The notes under the pieces were generated by a model that was given only the letters and a program-made list of their open reading frames with translations, did no database searches and had not been told where the DNA came from. A program made the translations under genes and the position numbers. Positions 35,034 through 42,934 of a stretch of DNA of 45,677 bases are shown piece by piece. Origin of the DNA: Xanthobacteraceae bacterium. Lineage in GTDB: Bacteria; Pseudomonadota; Alphaproteobacteria; Rhizobiales; Xanthobacteraceae. How positions within the stretch are numbered: the stretch's first letter is position 1; the number at the start of each line of letters is the position of its first letter. The DNA is taken from the NCBI GenBank assembly GCA_028290465.1, contig JAQGJU010000059.1:1-45677 (forward strand). The letters are read 5' to 3'.

Positions 35034-35887
35034 TGGACGGTCTGCCTCAACGCTGAAAGCACGCCAGCTTTTACCAGATGGCGCCGGTAACTGGCCGGCG
35101 CATGAATGTCTTCCATCGGCTCTACGGAAGCCGACGCCGCTTCCGCCGCGGCCACGAACACAGCATCCGATGGGGCAGAACCGGCCAGAATCTGTTCGGC
35201 AGCGGCATTGCGTGACGGTCGATCCTCGACGCCGCCCAGTCCAATCCTTGGATTGACTATGCTGCCACCTGCAAGTTCGTAGACGGCCAGCACCATGGTC
35301 AGCCCGAAGTCGCCGGCCCGGCGACTGAATTCAAAGAAGCCGAAACGCTCCGTCTCCTTCATGAGCGGCAGGCGCACGCTCACCAGCATTTCGTTTTCGG
35401 CGCGCGCGGTTGACATCATCCCTTCAAAGAAATCGTCCGCCGCGACCATGCGGGTGCCGCGAACGCTGCGAAGCTCGATGATCGCGTTCAGCGTGGTCGC
35501 GACCAGGCACCATTCGGAGGCCGGATCCGCATGGGCCAGGCTGCCGCAAAACGTGCCGCGGCGGCGGATCGGGTAATGCGCGATATGGTGGCAGACCTTG
35601 GGCAGCAGATCGCCGATGGGACCGTCAATAACCGGTGTCTCAAAGGCGGCGTGACGGACCAGGCAGCCTATCGACAGATGCCCATTGTCGACGCCGACGC
35701 TGTCGACTCCGGCGACGCGGTTGATGTCGACGAGATGCGCCGGATTGGCCATCCGGTAGGCCATGGTCGGCACCAGGCTTTGGCCGCCGGCCAAAATATG
35801 ACCGTCGTCGGGCGCGACATTGTTCAGGATCGTAACCGCATCATCCACGGTGAGCGGAACATGGTATTGAAATGGCGAAGGTTTCAT
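35030..35887 (-). CDS. Molybdenum hydroxylase FAD subunit (CoxM type), set 2
   Basis: The product of about 285 residues binds FAD by the HILAGGQSLVP motif near residue 32 and the PIRRRGTFCGSLAHADPASEW motif near 110. Start ATG 35887 gives the family N-terminus (KPSPFQYHVPLTVDDAVTIL); a longer frame upstream to 36112 runs through control sequence and is rejected. It is the first gene of the probable minus-strand operon coxM-coxS-coxL-gntR-tctC-tctB-tctA, with a promoter candidate at 36093-36120 and a leader of about 200 bases. Confidence 0.92.
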   Translation of the reverse strand: MKPSPFQYHVPLTVDDAVTILNNVAPDDGHILAGGQSLVPTMAYRMANPAHLVDINRVAGVDSVGVDNGHLSIGCLVRHAAFETPVIDGPIGDLLPKVCHHIAHYPIRRRGTFCGSLAHADPASEWCLVATTLNAIIELRSVRGTRMVAADDFFEGMMSTARAENEMLVSVRLPLMKETERFGFFEFSRRAGDFGLTMVLAVYELAGGSIVNPRIGLGGVEDRPSRNAAAEQILAGSAPSDAVFVAAAEAASASVEPMEDIHAPASYRRHLVKAGVLSALRQTVQ

Positions 35888-36251
35888 CGGGTTAGATGCC
35901 CATTGTCCGGCACCACGGCAGACCGTCGCCAGGAATGCAAAACGCTTAAGTTTGAAACACCCCTCATCCTCTGTCGCACTGCAGTTCCTCTCGACATCGA
36001 AACCTCGCTGTCTCAAATGTCCGCCCGTAGCTGACGCGGATCTAAGAGAGATGCACGAACCAAGATCAGCTGCACCTACGGCACCCAGCGCGATACTAAA
36101 ACCGTGAACCAAAAAGTCAATTTATCCCTTTATTGGCACACTCTGGCTAATTTCACGGCAGTTGACCAATACGGGCATCAGCCGACACTCAGGCTTGGTG
36201 TAACATCCACTCGATGTGCTCTAGCCGCCTTGCCTTGAAGACTGCCCTTTA
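35888..36251. other. Control gap before the set 2 hydroxylase operon
   Basis: This 364-base stretch lies between the FAD subunit start and the 3' end of the class II aldolase-like gene. The middle is AT-rich and holds the promoter candidate at 36093-36120. No gene was seen in it. Confidence 0.5.
36093..36120 (-). promoter_or_regulatory. Sigma70-like promoter for the set 2 hydroxylase and tct operon
   Basis: On the minus strand TTGACT (36120-36115) and TAGTAT (36098-36093) are separated by 16 bases. The match is 5 of 6 at -35 and 4 of 6 at -10, in AT-richer DNA about 200 bases before the coxM-like start. Confidence 0.45.
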
Positions 36252-37004
36252 TTAGCCCCCGATTTTTACACGCCAATAATCCCAAGCACGATTGACCGTG
36301 CTATCAGGAAATTTCGACGCTAAAGCAACCTCTTCTGCCGTAAAGACATCAACACGGCCGTACTTTGCCGCGTCCAGCTGCATACTTGCATTGCGGCAAC
36401 TGTAGATGCAGCGGAACACGAGCTCCTGAATATTGCTACCGACTGCGGTCGCCCCGTGACGTTTCATGAGCACCATGGGAAATGACTGGAGGCACGCAGC
36501 CAAAGACATGGCCTGCTCCGGCGTTGTAACAAGATGATTGGTGGCGCCAAAATCGTCACGCTGGTCCCAAACCGGCGTCGATACAGTGCCAATGCAAGCG
36601 CCAAGTTGAGTTACCACCTGTAGCTTAAGGTCGGTCAGGCAATACGGCATCATCTGTGCAGCGTGATGATGACAAATAGCATGCACGTCTGGCCGCGAAC
36701 GATAGATGGCACCGTGGATGAAGCGCTCCGAATAATGCGCCACGCTGCTTATCGAGACAGGCGCAGAATTGAGATCATACTCGACGATATCCTCGAGTGT
36801 CACGAGTTCGGGCGCGAGTGATCGCGAAAGGAAGAAGCTCTCCGGGCTCTCCGGACTTCGGACGCTTACGTGACCGAAAGCATCCAAAACCGATTGCGCG
36901 ACGAGAATTCTGTTAGCCTCAACTAAGCTTTTAATCGCATTGCTGTTCGTGTTCGCCATCGGCGTCCGGGCAAACAGAGGCGGCTCAACAGCGTCTGACT
37001 TCAT
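36252..37004 (-). CDS. Class II aldolase/adducin-family protein
   Basis: The 250-residue product has the metal-dependent aldolase fold. Glu93 (SERFIHGAIYRSRPDV) and His112/His114 (ICHHHAAQ) keep the exact 19-residue spacing of FucA-type aldolases, and His183 (MKRHGATAVG) is the third metal ligand, so the site looks active. Besides sugar-phosphate aldolases, this family includes 3,4-dihydroxyphthalate decarboxylases and similar aromatic-acid enzymes. With a CoA ligase, amidase and hydroxylases nearby, a C-C cleaving or decarboxylating catabolic role is more likely than sugar metabolism. It is the last gene of the minus-strand run that begins with the amidase; the MDR gene ends 46 bases upstream. 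ATG 37004 or ATG 36959 may be the start. Confidence 0.82.
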   Translation of the reverse strand: MKSDAVEPPLFARTPMANTNSNAIKSLVEANRILVAQSVLDAFGHVSVRSPESPESFFLSRSLAPELVTLEDIVEYDLNSAPVSISSVAHYSERFIHGAIYRSRPDVHAICHHHAAQMMPYCLTDLKLQVVTQLGACIGTVSTPVWDQRDDFGATNHLVTTPEQAMSLAACLQSFPMVLMKRHGATAVGSNIQELVFRCIYSCRNASMQLDAAKYGRVDVFTAEEVALASKFPDSTVNRAWDYWRVKIGG

Positions 37005-37050
37005 TGCTTTGCTATGCCCTCAACTCACTTGGCTTGGCGGCGGAGCGCAG

Positions 37051-38049
37051 CTAACTGAGTTGCTCTGGAACAAGTATCAATCTGCTTTTGGCATTCCTGC
37101 CTTGGATTTGATTCAGTGCTTTTGCAAAGCCATCCAGCGGCAACGTCTCCGAAGGAGGCGCGCTCAGAACTCCATCCTCGTACAACTGGAAGATTTCTTT
37201 GAAACACTCCCGCATCAAATCAGGCGTTTTCTTTCTATAGTCGCTAACCTGAAGCCCACTCAGCTCGATGTTCTTCAGCATGAGATAATTGGTCTTAACG
37301 CTTGCGATCTCGCCCGCTGCAAAACCAACAATGACATGCCGTCCCCGCCAGGCGATCGCCCGAAGTGCGGCAGGCAGAAACTTGTCGCCGAGCGAGTCGA
37401 TAACGATATCGACACCCGCGCCGTCGGTCAGAGCATAGACTTGCTCACGTAGACCGTCGTGAATGTTCTCAACCCCAAGATTCACCACACCGTCGGCGCC
37501 TGCGGCCATAACCGAACCGGTCTTTTCCAAGCTCGACACCCCGGCCAGCACAAACGCGCCAAACGCTTTGGCCAATTGTACTGCGGCCGTCCCGACAGCT
37601 CCGGTGGCACCCAGCACCAAGACTTTCTCGCCCTTGCGCAAACGCCCGCGCTCGCGCAGAGCGAACCATGCGGTGTCGAAGGCCAATGCCATCGAAGCCG
37701 CGTCGACGAAAGACATTTTAGCTGGAAGCTTGTAGGACTGGGATTCAAGCGCGATGGCTTGCTCCGCATAGCCGCCTTGCTCGGCTGTCGTAAGAACGCG
37801 ATCCCCGGGCGTTAGCCCGGTGACCTTGCTGCCAACTTTGGTCACGATGCCGGCCGGCAACTTGCCGGGCGTGAAAGGCCTGGCGGGGAGAAACTGGTAT
37901 TTTCCGGATATCACAAGCGTATCGACGAAGTTGACGCCGACAGCATGAACGTCGATCAGGACCTCTTCAGGTCCAGGCTGGGGCGCGGTTATTTCCTCGA
38001 CCTTCAGACTGTCGAGCGCCCCAAACTCGTGAACAACCACTGCACGCAT
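37051..38049 (-). CDS. Zinc-free MDR oxidoreductase (quinone/enoyl reductase-like)
   Basis: The product of 332 residues is a medium-chain dehydrogenase/reductase of the quinone oxidoreductase class. It has the RAVVVHEFGALDSLKVEEI start, VGVNFVDTLVISGKY, and the NADPH-binding VLVLGATGAVGTAAVQLAKAFGA near residue 145. Zinc ligands are absent. Relatives reduce quinones, enoyl-CoA or other activated double bonds with NADPH. Placed next to a thioesterase and CoA ligase, it could reduce a CoA-bound unsaturated ring or acid. ATG 38049 has GGAG about eight bases before it; a GTG at 38052 is equally open. Confidence 0.88.
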   Translation of the reverse strand: MRAVVVHEFGALDSLKVEEITAPQPGPEEVLIDVHAVGVNFVDTLVISGKYQFLPARPFTPGKLPAGIVTKVGSKVTGLTPGDRVLTTAEQGGYAEQAIALESQSYKLPAKMSFVDAASMALAFDTAWFALRERGRLRKGEKVLVLGATGAVGTAAVQLAKAFGAFVLAGVSSLEKTGSVMAAGADGVVNLGVENIHDGLREQVYALTDGAGVDIVIDSLGDKFLPAALRAIAWRGRHVIVGFAAGEIASVKTNYLMLKNIELSGLQVSDYRKKTPDLMRECFKEIFQLYEDGVLSAPPSETLPLDGFAKALNQIQGRNAKSRLILVPEQLS

Positions 38050-38088
38050 CACCTGATCTCCGCTTCAAATTCATTCAACGCCATAGCG

Positions 38089-38529
38089 CTACCGCTTGAG
38101 TGTACTGAAAGCCCCGCGCCCCAACGCGATCAGGCGACCTTGGACGGTCCGGATCTCGACGTCCGCCCGAGCAATCGATGAGCCAATGGACAGCGCTCGT
38201 CCGGTTGCGAGGAGATCCTCGTTTGAAGCGGCGCGCAGATAATCGACACGCAAGTCTATGGTAGGCACCGAGTGTCCCACTTGTATCGCAATAGCGGCGT
38301 GTCCCGTCAGATCGATCAAAGATGCGATCACACCGCCGTGGAAAAAAGGTTGCTGCCTCGAACCACACAGATCGGATCGGAATGTGAGGCGGACCACCAC
38401 GGAGCGATCAACGGGATCAACGCTCACAGCCTCTGGACGCAACAAGTCATGGAACGGCGGCGCGGCAATTTCCTGGACGAGCCTGTCGAAGTCCCCTTTA
38501 TGCTCGGAGCTGTCCGATACCGGGGTCAT
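38089..38529 (-). CDS. PaaI-type hotdog thioesterase
   Basis: The 146-residue product has a single hotdog domain: the SRQQPFFHGGVIASLIDLTGHAA helix near residue 60, with the usual His-Gly-Gly and acidic helix residue, and the VDYLRAA strand. Such enzymes hydrolyse (hydroxy)aryl- or acyl-CoA. ATG 38529 overlaps the stop of the CoA ligase gene by ATGA, so CoA activation and release are coupled in translation. It may free the final acid of the pathway or rescue CoA from dead-end thioesters. Confidence 0.87.
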   Translation of the reverse strand: MTPVSDSSEHKGDFDRLVQEIAAPPFHDLLRPEAVSVDPVDRSVVVRLTFRSDLCGSRQQPFFHGGVIASLIDLTGHAAIAIQVGHSVPTIDLRVDYLRAASNEDLLATGRALSIGSSIARADVEIRTVQGRLIALGRGAFSTLKR

Positions 38530-40181
38530 GAGGCCACCTTTGGACCCGACCACTTGATGGGCTCGGGCTTCAGCAATCCCGCCGCAACTTGGTCGATCAG
38601 ATCTATCTTTCGAATTTTTCCGCTAGCGGTCAAAGGAATCGCGTCAAGCTTCAAAAAATGCTCGGGCATGTCAAATCGCGACAAGCCTGCCTGATCCAAG
38701 TAGGCCAGAAGCTCCAACGGAGCGAGATCCTTGCCGGGCCGAAACTCAACGGCCAGACACACCTTTTCGCCGAGGCGGTGATCCGGCACTGGGAGAGCCG
38801 CCGCCCGCGCCACAGCCGGATGCTGCATGGCGAGGTTCTCAATTCTAGCCGGGAATATATTGTGGCCGCCGCGGATGATGAGATCCTTCTTGCGACCGGT
38901 GATCTGAATGTACCCATCCTTGTCGACCCGCCCCAGGTCGCCGGTCATGAACCAACCAAGCAAATTGAAAGCCTCGTCGTTCGCGGCCTGATCATCAAAA
39001 TAGCCGAGCATCAGGCTCGCGCCGCGACCGCCGATCTGACCGATTTCTCCTACTGGCACTTCGACATCGGGACGATCGCCAGACCAAATTTTTACCTCGT
39101 AGCCTTCGCATGGCCGACCGGATGTCTGGACGATGTGATCAGCATCGTCATCGATCCGGGTATAATGATGGGATCCCGCCTCGGTCATTCCATATCCGCT
39201 TTGCGGAACGACACCGAATTTCAGCAAGTCCGCCACAACTTCACGTGGCGCGGAGGCTCCGGAGATCCGAAAGCCCTTCACGGTCTTCGGAACGAGACTG
39301 CGTTCTTTAATTTCTCGAAGCAGATCGACCGCGTGTGTCGGCACGCCAACCACGAACGTCGCCCCGACTTCGACAATGCGGTCAAGCGTGCTTTTCGTTC
39401 GCGGAACATCATGAATGACCAGTTCGCCGCCAGTTTCGATCGCCATCACCAGCGATCCAAGACCGAGGTTATGGCTCAGCGGGCTCATCGTGTAGATGAC
39501 CGACTGCGCACCAAACTGCCAATCCCGTATCATGGCACGCGCCGCTGCCAATAGCGTGTTATCGCTATGCATGACGCCCTTTGGTCGCCCCGTGGTTCCT
39601 GACGTGAAGGCCAGATACACCAGGACATTTGGGTCCGCATTAGCGGTGACTGACGTCATGGCGGATACCGGCAACTCGGCGCCAGGGCGATCACCCGTAC
39701 CAGACAGAGCGTAAAACTTTTTTAGCGTTTTAACTTCAGCAAGCCGGTCAAAGATACTGGCCCGGGCTGCGTCGGCGCCATATCCGCGCTCTCCTATAAA
39801 TGCGGATGCCCTCATGCGTTGCAGGAGCTCGATAACATCGCTGCTTGTATGATCACGATGCAACGACGGACAGCACGCATAGCCGTTCCGCGAACAAGCG
39901 ACCAATCCTATCGCCGTCTCAATTCTGTTGGATAGCCACACCGCAACGCGATCTCCTTTGCGCAGACCGGCGTCATACAGACCCTGAGCCAATGCGTCGC
40001 CGCGCGCCAACAGATCCGCGTATGTCAGCACACCTACGCTATCGCGAACCGCAATCTTGGTCGGCGTCTTCCGCGCATGGGCCGCGACAAGCGAATAGAT
40101 CGTGTCGTTTCCCCAATAGCCCGACTTGTAGGACTCTGTGAGCCGCTCGTGGGATAAAAGCGTCATAACTTTATTTGTCAT
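38526..40181 (-). CDS. Acyl/aryl-CoA ligase (ANL superfamily)
   Basis: The product of 551 residues activates a carboxylic acid with ATP and CoA through an acyl-AMP. ANL motifs are intact: YLAFTSGTTGRPKG (P-loop, near residue 190), SGYGMTEAG (near 330), GWFMTGDLGRVD (near 410), GRKKDLIIRGGHNIFP (hinge, near 430) and the catalytic Lys in PLTASGKIRK close to the C-terminus. It resembles the medium-chain/aryl ligase branch (DhbE, BadA-like) more than fatty acid ligases, but the substrate is not readable. ATG 40181 has GGAAG five bases before it. It follows the amidase by 29 bases and overlaps the thioesterase. Confidence 0.92.
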   Translation of the reverse strand: MTNKVMTLLSHERLTESYKSGYWGNDTIYSLVAAHARKTPTKIAVRDSVGVLTYADLLARGDALAQGLYDAGLRKGDRVAVWLSNRIETAIGLVACSRNGYACCPSLHRDHTSSDVIELLQRMRASAFIGERGYGADAARASIFDRLAEVKTLKKFYALSGTGDRPGAELPVSAMTSVTANADPNVLVYLAFTSGTTGRPKGVMHSDNTLLAAARAMIRDWQFGAQSVIYTMSPLSHNLGLGSLVMAIETGGELVIHDVPRTKSTLDRIVEVGATFVVGVPTHAVDLLREIKERSLVPKTVKGFRISGASAPREVVADLLKFGVVPQSGYGMTEAGSHHYTRIDDDADHIVQTSGRPCEGYEVKIWSGDRPDVEVPVGEIGQIGGRGASLMLGYFDDQAANDEAFNLLGWFMTGDLGRVDKDGYIQITGRKKDLIIRGGHNIFPARIENLAMQHPAVARAAALPVPDHRLGEKVCLAVEFRPGKDLAPLELLAYLDQAGLSRFDMPEHFLKLDAIPLTASGKIRKIDLIDQVAAGLLKPEPIKWSGPKVAS

Positions 40182-40210
40182 TACTACTTCCGCGTATTCC
40201 AAATTCTAAG

Positions 40211-41515
40211 TTACACAGCCGACACTTCTGACGCGGATTTCATAATCCATTGCGCGATTGAGAGCAGTTCTGCATCGCGGTCGAACTTTCCAACGAACTG
40301 AACGCCAACCGGCAAGCCGTTCGGTCCTTTGCACAGCGGCAGCGAGATCGAGGGCAAATGTAACATGGTCCATGTTTCTTGGAACGCGGAACTTCCGGTT
40401 GACTCAAGCCCATCGGGCGCTTCGCCATCGGCCGCAGGTGTCAGGATGACATCGTAATCCGCCATCGCGCGGCTGAACCATTGTCGCCAGCGTGCAACTT
40501 CCGTCTTCGCCCCGACATACTGGTCGTAAGGGACGGCAAGGCCATGGCTTATCACTGCGGCGAGAGGCTCGCTGATGCGACCGCGATGTGCGTGCCATTC
40601 CCAGCTGAGCGCACGAGCACGCTCGTAGTCGTTTATCGTCTTCCTGGCGTGGCTTAGGCGCTCGAAGCCTTGGGGGACCGTGATTTCGGGCACACTGCAA
40701 CCCAGCGCCTCAAGGCGCGATACTGTCGACGCGATGGCCTCGACCGTCTCCACCTTGGCACGATGCCAATAGTGCGTTCGGAACAGCGCCACCCGGGGCG
40801 GACGCGGCATGGCATCAAAAGGCTGCTCGGCGCCCCCAACCAGGACACGCCAGAACAGAGCAGCATCCTCGACGGTCCGGCTCAACTGGCCGATCGTATC
40901 AAAGCTCTCCGCCGCGAATTTCAGGCCGGCACGATTGATGCTGTTATAAGTCGGCTTGAATCCGACCACACCGCAGTAAGATGCCGGCCGCAAAATCGAT
41001 CCTCCGGTCTGCGTGCCGAATGCGATCGGGACCATGTTGTCCGCAACCGCGGCTGCTGATCCGCTGGATGACCCTCCCGGCGTTCTGTTCAGACAATGCG
41101 GGTTGCATGTCGACCCGGGCGTGATGCCGGCAAATTCCGCGGTCACTGTTTTTCCGATGATCACGGCGCCCGCGGCACGGAGTAGCGATACACAACTCGC
41201 GTCGGCAAGCGGTTGGAAGCCGTCGTAAATCGGAGAGCCCATGCCTGTCGGCATGCCGCGGACATCGATGACGTCCTTCACCGCCACCGGAACTCCATGA
41301 AGCGGCCCGAGCGGACGCACCGTATCGCGCTGACGCGCCTCGTTGAGCGCGGCCTCGACGCCGACATGTGTCCACGCGGAAACCGATGGCTCCCGCTCTG
41401 CAATGCGCGCCAGACAAGCTGTCACGAGCGCCTCGGACGACAACGCGCCTTCAGCGATTTGTCTCGCCGCGTCTACCGCCGAGAGTTCGTTCGCAGCCAC
41501 TACCCACTCCGCCAT
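40211..41515 (-). CDS. Amidase of the amidase-signature family
   Basis: The 434-residue product has the Ser-cisSer-Lys triad at family spacing: Lys80 (PVAVKDVIDV), Ser149 (TPGGSSSGSAA) and Ser173 (GTQTGGSILRP). The 69 and 24 residue gaps are the same as in malonamidase E2. It hydrolyses a carboxamide to acid and ammonia. Members include GatA, but no GatB/GatC is here and the context is catabolic, so a small-molecule amide such as a half-amide from ring opening is more likely. It heads the minus-strand operon with the CoA ligase, thioesterase, MDR reductase and aldolase-like genes. Confidence 0.92.
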   Translation of the reverse strand: MAEWVVAANELSAVDAARQIAEGALSSEALVTACLARIAEREPSVSAWTHVGVEAALNEARQRDTVRPLGPLHGVPVAVKDVIDVRGMPTGMGSPIYDGFQPLADASCVSLLRAAGAVIIGKTVTAEFAGITPGSTCNPHCLNRTPGGSSSGSAAAVADNMVPIAFGTQTGGSILRPASYCGVVGFKPTYNSINRAGLKFAAESFDTIGQLSRTVEDAALFWRVLVGGAEQPFDAMPRPPRVALFRTHYWHRAKVETVEAIASTVSRLEALGCSVPEITVPQGFERLSHARKTINDYERARALSWEWHAHRGRISEPLAAVISHGLAVPYDQYVGAKTEVARWRQWFSRAMADYDVILTPAADGEAPDGLESTGSSAFQETWTMLHLPSISLPLCKGPNGLPVGVQFVGKFDRDAELLSIAQWIMKSASEVSAV

Positions 41516-41971
41516 GATCCAGAGCAGTATTCGTCATATTTTTTGTACATCACAAGCCAATTCTGCACTTTTTGGCCAATTTTTGGAAGACCCGGGCAGC
41601 AGCCCGGCGACTTCCGGCCTGCGCCTAATCTATTTTTTCGTTTATTATCAAATACTAACGACAAAGTCGATACGCAGCCGTCCGGAAATCTCGTTCTCCT
41701 CGAGCTCAGCCAAGCGCCGTGTCAAAATTTGCAAATCCGCGATTTCGGCGTAACATTGGAGCCAGTTGATCTAATCTGCACTGCCTGCGAGATGCCCACG
41801 GCGATGGCGTCCCAAAAGTATTACAGGCCACTCCCACACAGCGCCGGCTTTCTGTCTCGGAGCGCCGTTGTTCTCGGCAAGCGTACAGCACCGGAATCTC
41901 GGATTATCTTGAGGCGTGGATGTATATCTCGGGCACTTAACTGAAGCTGGCTCACTACTGAAAGTTGGGGC
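41516..41971. promoter_or_regulatory. AT-rich divergent control region between amidase operon and deacetylase-like gene
   Basis: This 456-base gap is clearly AT-richer than its flanks, with runs such as CATATTTTTTGTACATC (around 41535-41550) and a TTGGCCAA palindrome flanked by T tracts (41572-41579). It must hold the promoters of both divergent units. No gene is visible. Confidence 0.5.
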
Positions 41972-42865
41972 ATGCAACTGAAATCGCATAAGCGTTACGA
42001 CTATTCTCCAATCGTGGAACGTCCGAACTTCGACTGGCCGGACGGCAAACGCCTCGCGTTCTATGTTGCGCTTAACATTGAGAATTTTAGTTTCGGCGAA
42101 GGGCTTGGGCACACGCCTACGGCGCTTGGGCCTCAGCCGGACGTTAGAAATTTCGCCTGGCGCGACTACGGCCTTCGGGTGGGCATCTGGCGCCTATTCG
42201 ACATGATGGAAGAACTTGGACTTCCGATGTGCCACCTCCTCAACGCGTCGGTTTGCCAAACAATGCCGCAGATCCCAAACAAGATCAGGCAACGCGGTGA
42301 TGAAGTCGTCGGACACGGCTTCACAAATTCCGAGCGCCAGTCCGACATGGATGAGGCGACCGAGAGGGAGATGATCCGTCACGCAACGGACGTCTTGGCC
42401 AACGCCTGCGGGCAACGCCCCTATGGTTGGATGGGCCCCTGGATTGCCGAGACTCATGTGACGCCCGATCTGCTGAAGGAGGCCGGCTATAAGTTTGTCA
42501 TGGATTGGCCAGCGGACGACCAGCCCTTCTGGATGCGTACGCGATCGGGCCCGATTTTATCCATGCCGTATCCGATCGAGATCAATGACAGCCCAGTGAT
42601 GCTGAGCCGCACTCAGCCAGCGACCGACTTCCATCGAATGATCGTCGACCAGTTCGATGAAATGCTTCATCAGTCGAAGGCCTATCCGCTGGTCTTCGGG
42701 ATATCACTGCACACGTTTTGTGCCGGTCAACCTTTTCGCCTCCTGCAGACCCGCGCGGCTCTGAAGGCCATCGTCAATCATCCCGCTTTCGACAAGGTGT
42801 GGGTGACCACGCCGGGTCAGATCGCAGCTTATTCGGCGAGCTTGCCGTCCAGCACCGTTCCGTAA
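41972..42865 (+). CDS. Polysaccharide-deacetylase-family hydrolase (PuuE/cyclic imidase-like)
   Basis: The 297-residue product has the NodB-type barrel of carbohydrate esterase 4 relatives: WPDGKRLAFYVALNIENFSFGEG start, DYGLRVGIWRLFDMMEELGLP, the metal-region block DEVVGHGFTNSE near residue 110, and GYKFVMDWPADDQPFWM. It has no signal peptide, so it acts in the cytoplasm and is not an EPS deacetylase. The residue layout fits the PuuE subgroup that hydrolyses cyclic amides (allantoinase, and by recollection a cyclic imide hydrolase of Pseudomonas of similar length). Divergent from an amidase, it could open an imide ring whose half-amide the amidase then cleaves. The substrate is inference. 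Confidence 0.8.
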   Translation: MQLKSHKRYDYSPIVERPNFDWPDGKRLAFYVALNIENFSFGEGLGHTPTALGPQPDVRNFAWRDYGLRVGIWRLFDMMEELGLPMCHLLNASVCQTMPQIPNKIRQRGDEVVGHGFTNSERQSDMDEATEREMIRHATDVLANACGQRPYGWMGPWIAETHVTPDLLKEAGYKFVMDWPADDQPFWMRTRSGPILSMPYPIEINDSPVMLSRTQPATDFHRMIVDQFDEMLHQSKAYPLVFGISLHTFCAGQPFRLLQTRAALKAIVNHPAFDKVWVTTPGQIAAYSASLPSSTVP

Positions 42866-42934
42866 CTCACGGGGGGTCGAGTCCTTCACGGAAGGTAAGC
42901 CCCTCCCTCCCGGAACGCGAGCGCGTCTTGCCCG

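Noticed and set aside
35888-36112. Longer start for the set 2 FAD subunit (75 extra codons)
   Set aside because: The extra residues resemble no FAD-subunit N-terminus and would cover the leader of the operon.
41972-42865. Deacetylase-fold gene as an EPS or chitin-oligomer deacetylase
   Set aside because: No signal peptide, far from the EPS locus, and divergent from an amidase operon; a cytoplasmic cyclic amide substrate fits better.
42883-42895. CCTTC-ACG-GAAGG hairpin between the convergent deacetylase-like and Bug genes as a terminator
   Set aside because: A stem of only five pairs and no T run on either strand.
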